The notes below the pieces were generated by a model. The model saw only the letters and a program-made list of their open reading frames with translations. It was not told where the DNA came from and did not search any database. Positions 1 through 4,848 of a stretch of 7,445 nucleotides of DNA are shown here, piece by piece. Each line of letters starts with the position of its first letter. Position 1 is the stretch's first letter. This DNA is from Candidatus Neomicrothrix sp. UBA2131 (lineage in GTDB: Bacteria; Actinomycetota; Acidimicrobiia; Acidimicrobiales; MedAcidi-G1). The translations under genes and the position numbers were made by a program. The DNA is taken from contig DCXR01000007.1 in NCBI GenBank assembly GCA_002329075.1, positions 85,703 to 93,147 on the forward strand, written 5' to 3'.

Positions 1-1
1 G

Positions 2-148
2 CAGATCCTCGGTGGCGCCGGCTATGTGACCGACCATCCGGTCGAGCGTTGGCACCGGGATTCGAAGATCTACGACATCTTCGAGGGCACCGAACAGATC
101 CAGCAGTTGGTGATCTCGAGGGCCGTCTCCGGCATGCGCATCGAATAG
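2..148 (+). CDS. Acyl-CoA dehydrogenase, C-terminal fragment (5' end outside window)
   Basis: The last 48 residues of an acyl-CoA dehydrogenase, a flavoenzyme that makes the alpha,beta double bond in acyl-CoA thioesters and passes electrons to ETF. The fragment opens with the family motif QILGGAGYVTDHPVER, then HRDSKIYDIFEGTEQIQQL and a short end at GMRIE. The EGT glutamate (28th visible residue) aligns with the catalytic base of medium-chain-type enzymes (Glu376 in MCAD), so this copy looks active. The FAD/CoA-binding N-terminal and middle domains lie upstream of the window, so substrate chain length cannot be judged. It converges on the gene ending at 165, with only 16 bases between the two stops. 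The family call is very secure; the specific substrate is unknown. Confidence 0.93.
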   Translation, partial: QILGGAGYVTDHPVERWHRDSKIYDIFEGTEQIQQLVISRAVSGMRIE

Positions 149-162
149 GGGCGGATCGCCCC
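148..162. terminator. Short symmetric hairpin between convergent genes
   Basis: GGGGCG (148-153) and CGCCCC (157-162) form a perfect 6-bp stem with a GAT loop. It starts on the last base of the dehydrogenase stop and lies just before the opposing gene's stop at 165. The position suits a two-way terminator shared by convergent genes. There is no T-run on either strand, so it is not a classic intrinsic terminator; many high-GC actinobacterial terminators also lack one. The call rests on position and symmetry only. Confidence 0.35.
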
Positions 163-164
163 CC

Positions 165-1316
165 TCACTCCACCAGGCCTGCCTCGGTGAACAGGTCGGG
201 CAGCGGGTCGCCGATCGACAGCAGCAGGTCGAAGCCATGCAGTTGCGAACGGAACCGACGCAGCGTGTGTGGCAACTCGTCGACCCGGGCCACGTCGAGG
301 TCGATGGCGAACACGACACGACCCTCTTCGAACCAACCCTTCAGGCCGGGCCGCGAGCGCACGATGCCGTAGATGCGCTGGCGCACGTCGCGGTCGTCCT
401 CGACGTTGGTGGCGAGCACCGTCGAGAGCCGCAGCACCTGCTGGTCGACCACATCGTGGAAGGTGACCCGTACCGCCGGGTTCCCCGTCACCGAGAAGGC
501 GTCCTCGGCGATCGGCGTCACGGACTCGCCGGCCTTTTTCAGGATCTCCGTGGCGTGGGGGATCCACCTGGTGCAGACGAGGTCCGTCGGCGGGACCCAG
601 GCGGTCCAGTCGGCGGCGGTGACCCGCAGCCACTCGTCGAACACCGCGAGCGCGACCGTCTCCGAGCCCTGCGTCGCGCCCCTGACCAGGTCGGTGAGGC
701 CGGTGGGCCAGAACCCGAGTTGGGCCGAGCCATCGGTTGTCGCCGGGGTCCGGAACGTGGCCCTGTGGCCCCCCGCCATCGACCAGTCGGCCAGGAACCC
801 GATCTCGCCATCACCGATGCCCAACTCGAGGGGCGGCGGCTCCTCCTGCTCGAGCCCGGTCGGTGAGAGCGATGCCGGGTACAGGCAGTGGAACAGGCGG
901 GCAGCCTCGACGGTCGCCGAGGCGGTCGGATGCCAGGGATTGGGGAGTTCGTAGGCGGATGGGACCGGCAGGAGGTCGTGGACCGAACTCGAGCCGTTGC
1001 CCCCGCGTACGGTTGCGTACCGGTTGTCGTCGATCGTGAGCACACACCCGCCTTCGAGGTCGGCGAGGACGGCGCCGTGGATGACGAGACGCGTGGGCAG
1101 CGCCACGGCGAACGGTTCGATCCACGGCACATCGTGCCGGACCTCGACGAGGGTGTCGTCGATGCAGCGCAGCCGCCACTGTGGATCGACCCCCGACTCG
1201 GGGAAGGGGTGCTGGAGGACCGGCGGGTTGTTCCGGTCGTCCCAGGCCGTGGCCTTGGCGACGCGCACGATGCGCTCCCACTCGTCGGACTCGATGGGAA
1301 CCTCGATGCTGCTCAT
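165..1316 (-). CDS. Uncharacterised 383-aa protein: clamp-like middle region plus YbjN/TY-chaperone-like C-terminus
   Basis: No named gene is recognised. Residues about 265-375 read as a YbjN/type III secretion chaperone-like alpha-beta fold: a strand-rich part (SVTGNPAVRVTF), then VLATNVEDDRDVRQRIY, WFEEGRVVFAIDLDVARVDE and a closing amphipathic helix. This resembles the domains called TY-Chap in actinobacterial proteins, which are predicted to bind peptides. Residues about 70-242 resemble bacterial beta-clamp modules: LVIHGAVLADLEGGCVLTID with NRYATVRG, later PPLELGIGDGEIGFLAD, FRTPATTDGSAQLGFWP, LTDLVRG and a final WTAWVPP in the place of the clamp's last strand. Both assignments come from reading patterns, not from a search; the clamp one is the weaker. 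There is no signal peptide or membrane segment, so it is probably cytoplasmic. Its ATG overlaps the stop of the upstream gene by four bases (ATGA, 1316-1313), so translation is probably coupled. It is the last gene of a three-gene operon. Confidence 0.8.
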   Translation of the reverse strand: MSSIEVPIESDEWERIVRVAKATAWDDRNNPPVLQHPFPESGVDPQWRLRCIDDTLVEVRHDVPWIEPFAVALPTRLVIHGAVLADLEGGCVLTIDDNRYATVRGGNGSSSVHDLLPVPSAYELPNPWHPTASATVEAARLFHCLYPASLSPTGLEQEEPPPLELGIGDGEIGFLADWSMAGGHRATFRTPATTDGSAQLGFWPTGLTDLVRGATQGSETVALAVFDEWLRVTAADWTAWVPPTDLVCTRWIPHATEILKKAGESVTPIAEDAFSVTGNPAVRVTFHDVVDQQVLRLSTVLATNVEDDRDVRQRIYGIVRSRPGLKGWFEEGRVVFAIDLDVARVDELPHTLRRFRSQLHGFDLLLSIGDPLPDLFTEAGLVE

Positions 1317-1672
1317 ACCTGGCCCCCGAGGTGCGGGCCGACGGTCACCTCGACGGGTACGTCGGGCACGGCGACCGGAGCGACCGCTTGGCGGGCGGCC
1401 CGGTCGGCCTCGGTGGTGCGTCGGTGCGAACGCCGCTCGCCCCGGCGCTCGAGGCAGAGTTCATCGAGGCGGAACATGATGGCCTGCATCCTTTCCGGCT
1501 CGATGTCGCAAAACCTGTAGTTCCCGGTCTCGGGGTCGAACATCGCCCAGTCGTGGCCGAAGACGCCGTCGAGGCCGACGTCCTCGAGTAGGCGGCGCAG
1601 CTGTCGCAGCCGGACCTGGTCGGAGTCGTCGTGTTGTTTCGTGGTCGCTTTCTTCGTGGTGTGTCTACTCAT
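1313..1672 (-). CDS. Small charged hypothetical protein (119 aa), middle gene of the operon
   Basis: Not recognised as any known family. The first 20 residues are basic and polar (MSRHTTKKATTKQHDDSDQV) and look disordered. Residues 21-33 form a likely helix (RLRQLRRLLEDVG). A compact core at about 34-75 contains VFGHDWAMFDPETGNYRFCD and the helix ERMQAIMFRLDELCLERR. An arginine-rich stretch (about 76-95) and a Pro/Val-rich tail follow. Cysteines occur at 55 and 73 without a metal-binding pattern. I chose ATG at 1672, which has AGGAGG 10 bases upstream, over an in-frame TTG at 1678, where the spacing would be only 4. Its stop overlaps the start of the next gene. The charged ends suggest binding to nucleic acid or a partner protein, but that is inference. 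Confidence 0.75.
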   Translation of the reverse strand: MSRHTTKKATTKQHDDSDQVRLRQLRRLLEDVGLDGVFGHDWAMFDPETGNYRFCDIEPERMQAIMFRLDELCLERRGERRSHRRTTEADRAARQAVAPVAVPDVPVEVTVGPHLGGQV

Positions 1673-1682
1673 GGCCAACGTG

Positions 1683-1688
1683 CCTCCT
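1683..1688 (-). promoter_or_regulatory. Shine-Dalgarno AGGAGG for the 119-aa gene
   Basis: A perfect AGGAGG on the minus strand, 10 bases before ATG 1672 and only 4 before TTG 1678. This decides the start in favour of the ATG and gives this middle gene its own strong initiation site inside the operon. Confidence 0.65.
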
Positions 1689-1720
1689 GCAGGGCGGTGG
1701 TTGAAGAAGTCTCCAGGGGT

Positions 1721-1735
1721 GGTGAGTACCTCACC
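1721..1735. repeat. Inverted repeat across the stop codon of the 300-aa gene
   Basis: GGTGAG (1721-1726), loop TAC and CTCACC (1730-1735) form a perfect 6-bp stem spanning the minus-strand stop codon at 1733-1731. It sits in the intercistronic gap, about 33 bases before the ribosome site of the next gene. It could be an mRNA processing or stabilising hairpin, or simply chance in GC-rich DNA. A second small inverted repeat, GTGAC/GTCAC (1739-1743 and 1750-1754), lies just inside the coding end. Confidence 0.35.
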
Positions 1736-2633
1736 GGTGTGACACGGGGGTCACGGTGGTGCAGACCTCGAGTACGTCCGGGCCGTGCAGGACCCGGGCG
1801 AGCCTGCGGAGCACGGAGACGGCCTCGCGGGCGGTCAGGTCCTGGTTCTCGACCAGGTCGCCGACGGCCCGCTCGCAGTCGACGGCGCCGATTCCGGGGA
1901 CGAAGCTGACCAGGACCGTCCCCCAGCCGGGTCCGGTCCCGGGGATCCCTCCGGATGCCGGGCGGACCGCCACTTCCCATGCGTAGCCGTCGGGCCAGGA
2001 CCAGGAGAGGTCGGCCAACGCCGGGTGCGGATCGGGGCCGAGTTGTCCGAGACGGAAGTAGGTGCCGTCGGCCATGCGGGCGTCGGCCTGCCAGATGGAG
2101 CAGCGGATGCTGCAGGTGAGGAAGCGGTCCGGTCGCTTGACCGGGTACCCGCACCGGACGCAGCGGCGATGGACATCGGGCTCCGGCTGTTCGGCGGCCT
2201 CCCGTAGCCAGTCGACCGGCTCCGCCGCGGAGCGTGCCTGCCGCCGGGACGGCGGAAGGGCGTTGTTGCCCAGTGCCGCCTGTCGGACCTCCGGCCACTC
2301 GTCCTCGGCCAGCAAGTCGAGCAGGTGAGCCGGACAGCACTCGTGGGCAGCGAGGACCAGGCGGGCTCCGGGGTGCGGGTGGCGCGACCACTTCGTGAGG
2401 TCGGTCGGTTGAGCCCGCCAGAGGCGCTCGTCCAGGTCGGGCCAGAGGCGATCGCTGGCGAACGGATCGTTGGTCGGCCGCTCACGTCGGGCGGAGCGCG
2501 TCATCATCTGGAACGCGCCGTAACCCCGGATCTCGCGCAGCCAGCGCGCCAATGCTTCGAGGTCTGGGGCGTCGGCGTCGACCACGGGCGCGTCAGGTCC
2601 GACGAAGGGATCTGGGTGGGTCGTGTCAGGCAT
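1731..2633 (-). CDS. Uncharacterised 300-aa protein with HEAT/LRV-like segment and four-cysteine zinc motif
   Basis: No named family is recognised. Residues 1-25 are Pro/Asp-rich and probably flexible; 24-45 are helical (DLEALARWLREIRGYGAF). Residues about 82-123 read like one or two leucine-rich-variant/HEAT-type helical repeats: WSRHPHPGARLVLAAHECCP, then AHLLDLLAEDEWPEVRQAAL. In known LRV proteins the pattern 'aLAxNxxtPxxLLxxLAxDxxxxVRxavA' looks alike. At 158-178 a C-x2-C-x12-C-x3-C motif (C158, C161, C174, C178) sits in RRCVRCGYPVKRPDR and FLTCSIRCSIW, a probable structural zinc site. The C-terminal 190-300 region has aromatic-rich strands (LSWSWPDGYAWEVAV) and a helix with LTAREAVSVLRRLARVLHG. 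There is no signal peptide. It is the promoter-proximal gene of the three-gene operon, with AGGAGG 5 bases before its ATG. A binding or scaffold role is plausible but unproven. Confidence 0.8.
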   Translation of the reverse strand: MPDTTHPDPFVGPDAPVVDADAPDLEALARWLREIRGYGAFQMMTRSARRERPTNDPFASDRLWPDLDERLWRAQPTDLTKWSRHPHPGARLVLAAHECCPAHLLDLLAEDEWPEVRQAALGNNALPPSRRQARSAAEPVDWLREAAEQPEPDVHRRCVRCGYPVKRPDRFLTCSIRCSIWQADARMADGTYFRLGQLGPDPHPALADLSWSWPDGYAWEVAVRPASGGIPGTGPGWGTVLVSFVPGIGAVDCERAVGDLVENQDLTAREAVSVLRRLARVLHGPDVLEVCTTVTPVSHR

Positions 2634-2638
2634 GGTGC

Positions 2639-2644
2639 CCTCCT
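2639..2644 (-). promoter_or_regulatory. Shine-Dalgarno AGGAGG for the 300-aa gene
   Basis: On the minus strand the leader reads GAGGAGGGCACC before ATG 2633, placing AGGAGG 5 bases upstream. This supports the ATG at 2633 as the operon's first start. Confidence 0.65.
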
Positions 2645-2746
2645 CATCGGTCCTGGCGGGGCCACCGTGCCTGCCGTCGCCGGCGGGTCGGTTGGCGGAT
2701 CTTCAGCGGGCCAGGCCCCTCGGATCCTCTGGATGAGTTGTAGATC

Positions 2747-2765
2747 GACGGGTACTCAGCCCGTC
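2747..2765. terminator. Hairpin in the 175-base gap upstream of the three-gene operon
   Basis: GACGGG (2747-2752), loop TACTCAG and CCCGTC (2760-2765) form a perfect 6-bp stem. It lies 43 bases beyond the stop of the HD-hydrolase gene and about 114 bases before the operon's first start, so it could end the former's transcript or act in the operon's 5' leader. No T-run follows. I found no convincing -35/-10 pair in the rest of 2634-2808, which is otherwise featureless GC-rich DNA; any operon promoter there is unresolved. Confidence 0.3.
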
Positions 2766-2808
2766 ATGGACACTGTACGCAACCGCTGTGACAGGTGGGG
2801 GTCGGGTT

Positions 2809-3426
2809 TCAGGTTCCGGCGAGTTCCCGGATGGCGGCGACGGTGCGGGCCAGTTCGTCGGCAGCCGGACCGGGCCGACGCTCGAGGAACACGTCGGCCA
2901 GTGAGCCGTACCACCAGAGTTGTTCGTCGCTCCCGACGGTGAAGCGGTCCCAGGTCGACGCCCCATGGGTGCGCAGGTCCTCGAGGACACAGCGGGAGTT
3001 GTGGCGCTTGTCGGCCAGCGCCACGCACAGCACGGCATCGTCGAGGTCGGGCTCGCTCAGGTGCGCCAGGTAGGTCTCCTTGCGCTGCCGCCAGGGCGGC
3101 TTCGGCGTGTCGAAAGCGTCGCTGCAACTCGCCACGATCCCGGCCACCTCGTCGCCGAAGTCGGCGGCCACCGTCGCGACGGTCGCCTCCGTGTCCTCGA
3201 CGGCGTCGTGCAGCAGGGCCGCCACGGCGATGACCCCGGTTCGGTGGTGGAGCGCCGGGTCGGTGGCGGCGTCCTCGATGGCGTAGCCGGCCACCACCAA
3301 CAGGTGGCTCACGTAGGGGATCGGGGTCTCCTTGCGGAGTTGCCCCCCGTGGGCGACCCGGGCGAACTCGAGTGCCTCGGACAGGCGCTGTCCCAATATG
3401 GATCCCGGACTGGCTGAATCGGTCAT
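2809..3426 (-). CDS. HD-domain phosphohydrolase, RelA/SpoT hydrolase-like (small alarmone hydrolase type)
   Basis: A 205-aa metal-dependent hydrolase resembling the (p)ppGpp-hydrolase domain of SpoT/Rel and the standalone MESH1-type enzymes. Visible motifs: AHGGQLRKETPIPYVSHLLV (metal-ligand candidate H41), AALLHDAVEDTEAT (H73-D74, E77-D78), FGDEVA, WRQRKETYLAHL and VALADKRHN (D139). This is the order and spacing of the HD hydrolase core. Residues after 160 (EQLWWYGSLADVF and ADELARTV) match the helical end of small bacterial members. No synthetase or TGS/ACT domain is present, so it can only hydrolyse. In known relatives this activity removes the 3'-pyrophosphate of alarmones; the substrate here could instead be another nucleotide. 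I chose ATG 3426 (GGAGG 5 bases upstream) over an in-frame ATG at 3483, which lacks a ribosome site and would add 19 unconserved residues. It is divergent from the membrane-protein gene at 3505. Confidence 0.87.
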   Translation of the reverse strand: MTDSASPGSILGQRLSEALEFARVAHGGQLRKETPIPYVSHLLVVAGYAIEDAATDPALHHRTGVIAVAALLHDAVEDTEATVATVAADFGDEVAGIVASCSDAFDTPKPPWRQRKETYLAHLSEPDLDDAVLCVALADKRHNSRCVLEDLRTHGASTWDRFTVGSDEQLWWYGSLADVFLERRPGPAADELARTVAAIRELAGT

Positions 3427-3431
3427 GTGTG

Positions 3432-3436
3432 CCTCC
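3432..3436 (-). promoter_or_regulatory. Shine-Dalgarno GGAGG for the HD hydrolase
   Basis: The minus-strand leader reads CTGGAGGCACAC before ATG 3426, with GGAGG 5 bases away. It decides the start against the upstream ATG at 3483. A TACTCT hexamer at 3448-3443 could be a -10 box giving a very short leader, but no -35 is visible. Confidence 0.6.
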
Positions 3437-3490
3437 AGCACGAGAGTAGGCGCTGCCCGTGACGAGCCTTCCATGGCAGGCATGCTCCAC

Positions 3491-3504
3491 TAGGTTGCCT
3501 ACCC
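3491..3504 (+). promoter_or_regulatory. Putative -10 element for a leaderless GTG start
   Basis: TAGGTT (3491-3496) fits the TANNNT form of an actinobacterial -10 box and ends 8 bases before GTG 3505. No Shine-Dalgarno lies between, so transcription may start at or next to the start codon. No good -35 is visible at the expected distance. Confidence 0.4.
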
Positions 3505-4182
3505 GTGGACGACGACGATCTGGCTGCCGGGAACAACGAGCCCGCCGAGACGATCACGCCCGGCGAACTCGACGAACTCCTCGCCGATGGCACGCCCACC
3601 CGGGTGGTCGTGGTGCGCCAACCCGGTTCCGGGTTCGCCGTCGCCTCAGTCACCCTGGCCGTGTGCGGCATCGGCTTCGGCCTCGTCCCGATCCTGTTCC
3701 CGCTCGCTGCCATCTTCGGCGTCCTGGCGCTCGTGTACGGCATCATCGGCAGGCGCAGGGGCCGCGACGGCCGCAGGCTTGCCGCTGCAGGGTTGCTGCT
3801 CGGTGTCCTGTCCCTGGCGGTGGCCGTGGTCGGCGGGGTGCTCGTCCTTCGGGCCGTCGACTGGGTGCGTGCCGAGGTCGACGACCTCGACGCCGAGATC
3901 GAAGAATTCAAGGACGATGCCGAGACCGAGATCGAAGAGATGATCTCGGAGGTCGAAGAAGACATCCGCGCCGAGATCGAGTCCATCGTCGAGTCCATCG
4001 TCGAAGACGTCGAGGCCGGCATCGAGGAACAGGTCGGCGGCGTGGCCGACGACGTCAAGGTGGAGGTCGAGGCCCAGGTTGCCACCATCACCGACGAGCT
4101 CAAGGCCGAGATCCAGCTCCGCTTCGACGAACTCCGGGTCGAGATCGACGACGTCAAGCGACGGATCGAAGCCCTGGACTGA
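3505..4182 (+). CDS. DUF4190-like membrane protein with long acidic coiled-coil tail
   Basis: 225 residues, GTG start, function unknown. Residues 1-40 are acidic and soluble (DDDDLAAGNNEPAETITPGE). Three hydrophobic stretches follow: about 43-60, 61-81 and 92-116, with the basic loop RRRGRDGRR at 83-91. The arrangement, including RLAAAGLLLGVLSL after the basic loop, matches DUF4190-type small membrane domains. From about 120 to the end comes an unbroken, strongly acidic heptad-like helix (AEVDDLDAEIEEFKDDAETE, EEMISEVEEDIRAEIES and onward), predicted as a coiled coil. By the positive-inside rule the basic loop is cytoplasmic, which would put the coiled coil outside the membrane; a different number of crossings would reverse this. 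No enzyme motif is seen. Its leader has no ribosome site, and an apparent -10 sits just upstream. Possible roles are envelope scaffold, stalk or partner tether. It is divergent from the HD hydrolase and 68 bases upstream of the VOC gene. Confidence 0.82.
   Translation: MDDDDLAAGNNEPAETITPGELDELLADGTPTRVVVVRQPGSGFAVASVTLAVCGIGFGLVPILFPLAAIFGVLALVYGIIGRRRGRDGRRLAAAGLLLGVLSLAVAVVGGVLVLRAVDWVRAEVDDLDAEIEEFKDDAETEIEEMISEVEEDIRAEIESIVESIVEDVEAGIEEQVGGVADDVKVEVEAQVATITDELKAEIQLRFDELRVEIDDVKRRIEALD
3979..4002 (+). repeat. Perfect 12-base tandem repeat inside the coiled-coil coding region
   Basis: GAGTCCATCGTC occurs twice head to tail (3979-3990 and 3991-4002), encoding ESIV-ESIV at residues 159-166. 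Being a multiple of three it keeps the frame. It looks like a small in-frame duplication that lengthened the helix by four residues, a typical growth step for coiled coils. Confidence 0.8.
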
Positions 4183-4223
4183 CCCGGGTGGGGCACGCCC
4201 ACGCCTCCCCGGTGGGTCCGGGT
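4182..4223 (+). terminator. Nested stem-loops after the membrane-protein gene
   Basis: ACCCGG (4182-4187) pairs perfectly with CCGGGT (4218-4223). Inside it GTGGG (4188-4192) pairs with CCCAC (4198-4202) around a GCACG loop. The structure begins on the stop codon's last base and precedes the apparent promoter of the next gene, which fits a terminator separating two transcripts. There is no T-run, so confidence is limited. Confidence 0.35.
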
Positions 4224-4237
4224 GAGGTGTTTGGCGC

Positions 4238-4250
4238 GACAATCCCACCC
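4238..4250 (+). promoter_or_regulatory. Putative -10 element for leaderless VOC gene
   Basis: GACAAT (4238-4243) is one base from TACAAT and ends 7 bases before ATG 4251. That spacing puts the transcription start at or beside the A of the ATG. The only Shine-Dalgarno-like bases, GAGG at 4224-4227, are 23 bases away and too far to act. No clear -35 is seen. Confidence 0.45.
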
Positions 4251-4847
4251 ATGGACAACGGGTCGAAGGAATCGACGCCACGCCCCACGGGGTTCCACCA
4301 CGTCGCCTACGCCTGCCGTGACGCCGAGGCCACCCGGCACTTCTACGAAGACCTGCTCGGCATGCCGCTGGTCCGCACCGAGGTGAAGGCCGGTGAGGGC
4401 GGCTTCTTCCGGCACCTCTTCTTCGACACCGGCGACGGCACCTGCATCGCCTTCTTCGAGGTGGACGGTGTGGGCGAGCGGGAGGACTACTCCACTGAGG
4501 TCTCGACCGGCAACGGCCTGCCCGTCTGGGTCAACCACGTCGCCTTCGCCGCCGACGAGGAGCGTGCCCGACAGGCCGAGGAGCGCCTGGCCGCCGACGA
4601 CATCATGCCGCTCATGGAGGTCGACCACGGCTGGTGCATATCCATCTACTACCTGGACCCGAACGGGATCATGGTCGAGTTCTGTCGTGACACCGGTGGC
4701 TTCGGCGAGGACCGCGAGTCGGCCAGGGATCGGATCGGCGAAACCGAGGCCACCGACGAGTCGACCTTTCTGCGCCCCTTCGACCTGGCCGGGCTGAGGG
4801 GCTTCAGCCCGCTGCCGGCCCAACAGTCGGTCGACCAGGTCTCCTGA
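4251..4847 (+). CDS. VOC-family (glyoxalase/extradiol dioxygenase-like) metalloprotein
   Basis: A 198-aa vicinal-oxygen-chelate protein with two beta-alpha-beta-beta-beta modules. Module 1 runs about 13-72 (GFHHVAYACRDAEATRHFYE, LLGMPLV, then TCIAFFEVDG). Module 2 runs about 93-146 (WVNHVAFAADEERARQAEER, then YYLDPNGIMVEFCRD). Likely metal ligands are H17, E70, H96 and E143, a two-His/two-Glu set as in glyoxalase I-type members; all four positions are intact. The tail from about 150 to 198 is an extra charged segment outside the fold. VOC enzymes include glyoxalases, epimerases, dioxygenases and antibiotic-resistance proteins, so the reaction cannot be named. ATG 4251 is chosen because the family fold starts just after it and a -10-like box sits immediately upstream; longer reading in this frame would overlap the membrane-protein gene. 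One base separates its stop from the next start, so the two proteins are probably used together. Confidence 0.88.
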   Translation: MDNGSKESTPRPTGFHHVAYACRDAEATRHFYEDLLGMPLVRTEVKAGEGGFFRHLFFDTGDGTCIAFFEVDGVGEREDYSTEVSTGNGLPVWVNHVAFAADEERARQAEERLAADDIMPLMEVDHGWCISIYYLDPNGIMVEFCRDTGGFGEDRESARDRIGETEATDESTFLRPFDLAGLRGFSPLPAQQSVDQVS

Positions 4848-4848
4848 C

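Noticed and set aside
237..866. Plus-strand open frame over the chaperone-like gene
   Set aside because: The translation has no fold-like pattern, while the opposite strand gives a coherent protein with operon overlap.
1673..1678. TTG start at 1678 for the 119-aa protein
   Set aside because: Only 4 bases from AGGAGG; the ATG two codons later has better spacing and is the commoner start.
3427..3483. Longer start (ATG 3483) for the HD hydrolase
   Set aside because: No ribosome site there, and the extra 19 residues precede the usual start of the fold; ATG 3426 has GGAGG at good spacing.
3880..4180. Repeated GTCGAG/GACGTC/GAGATCGA words, first considered as a repeat array or CRISPR-like region
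   Set aside because: They are explained by Glu/Asp/Ile/Val codons of an acidic coiled coil; only the 12-base pair at 3979-4002 is an exact tandem repeat, and there are no regular spacers.
3459..4250. Upstream extension of the VOC reading frame
   Set aside because: This part translates to Arg-rich nonsense overlapping the membrane-protein gene; the VOC fold begins just after ATG 4251.
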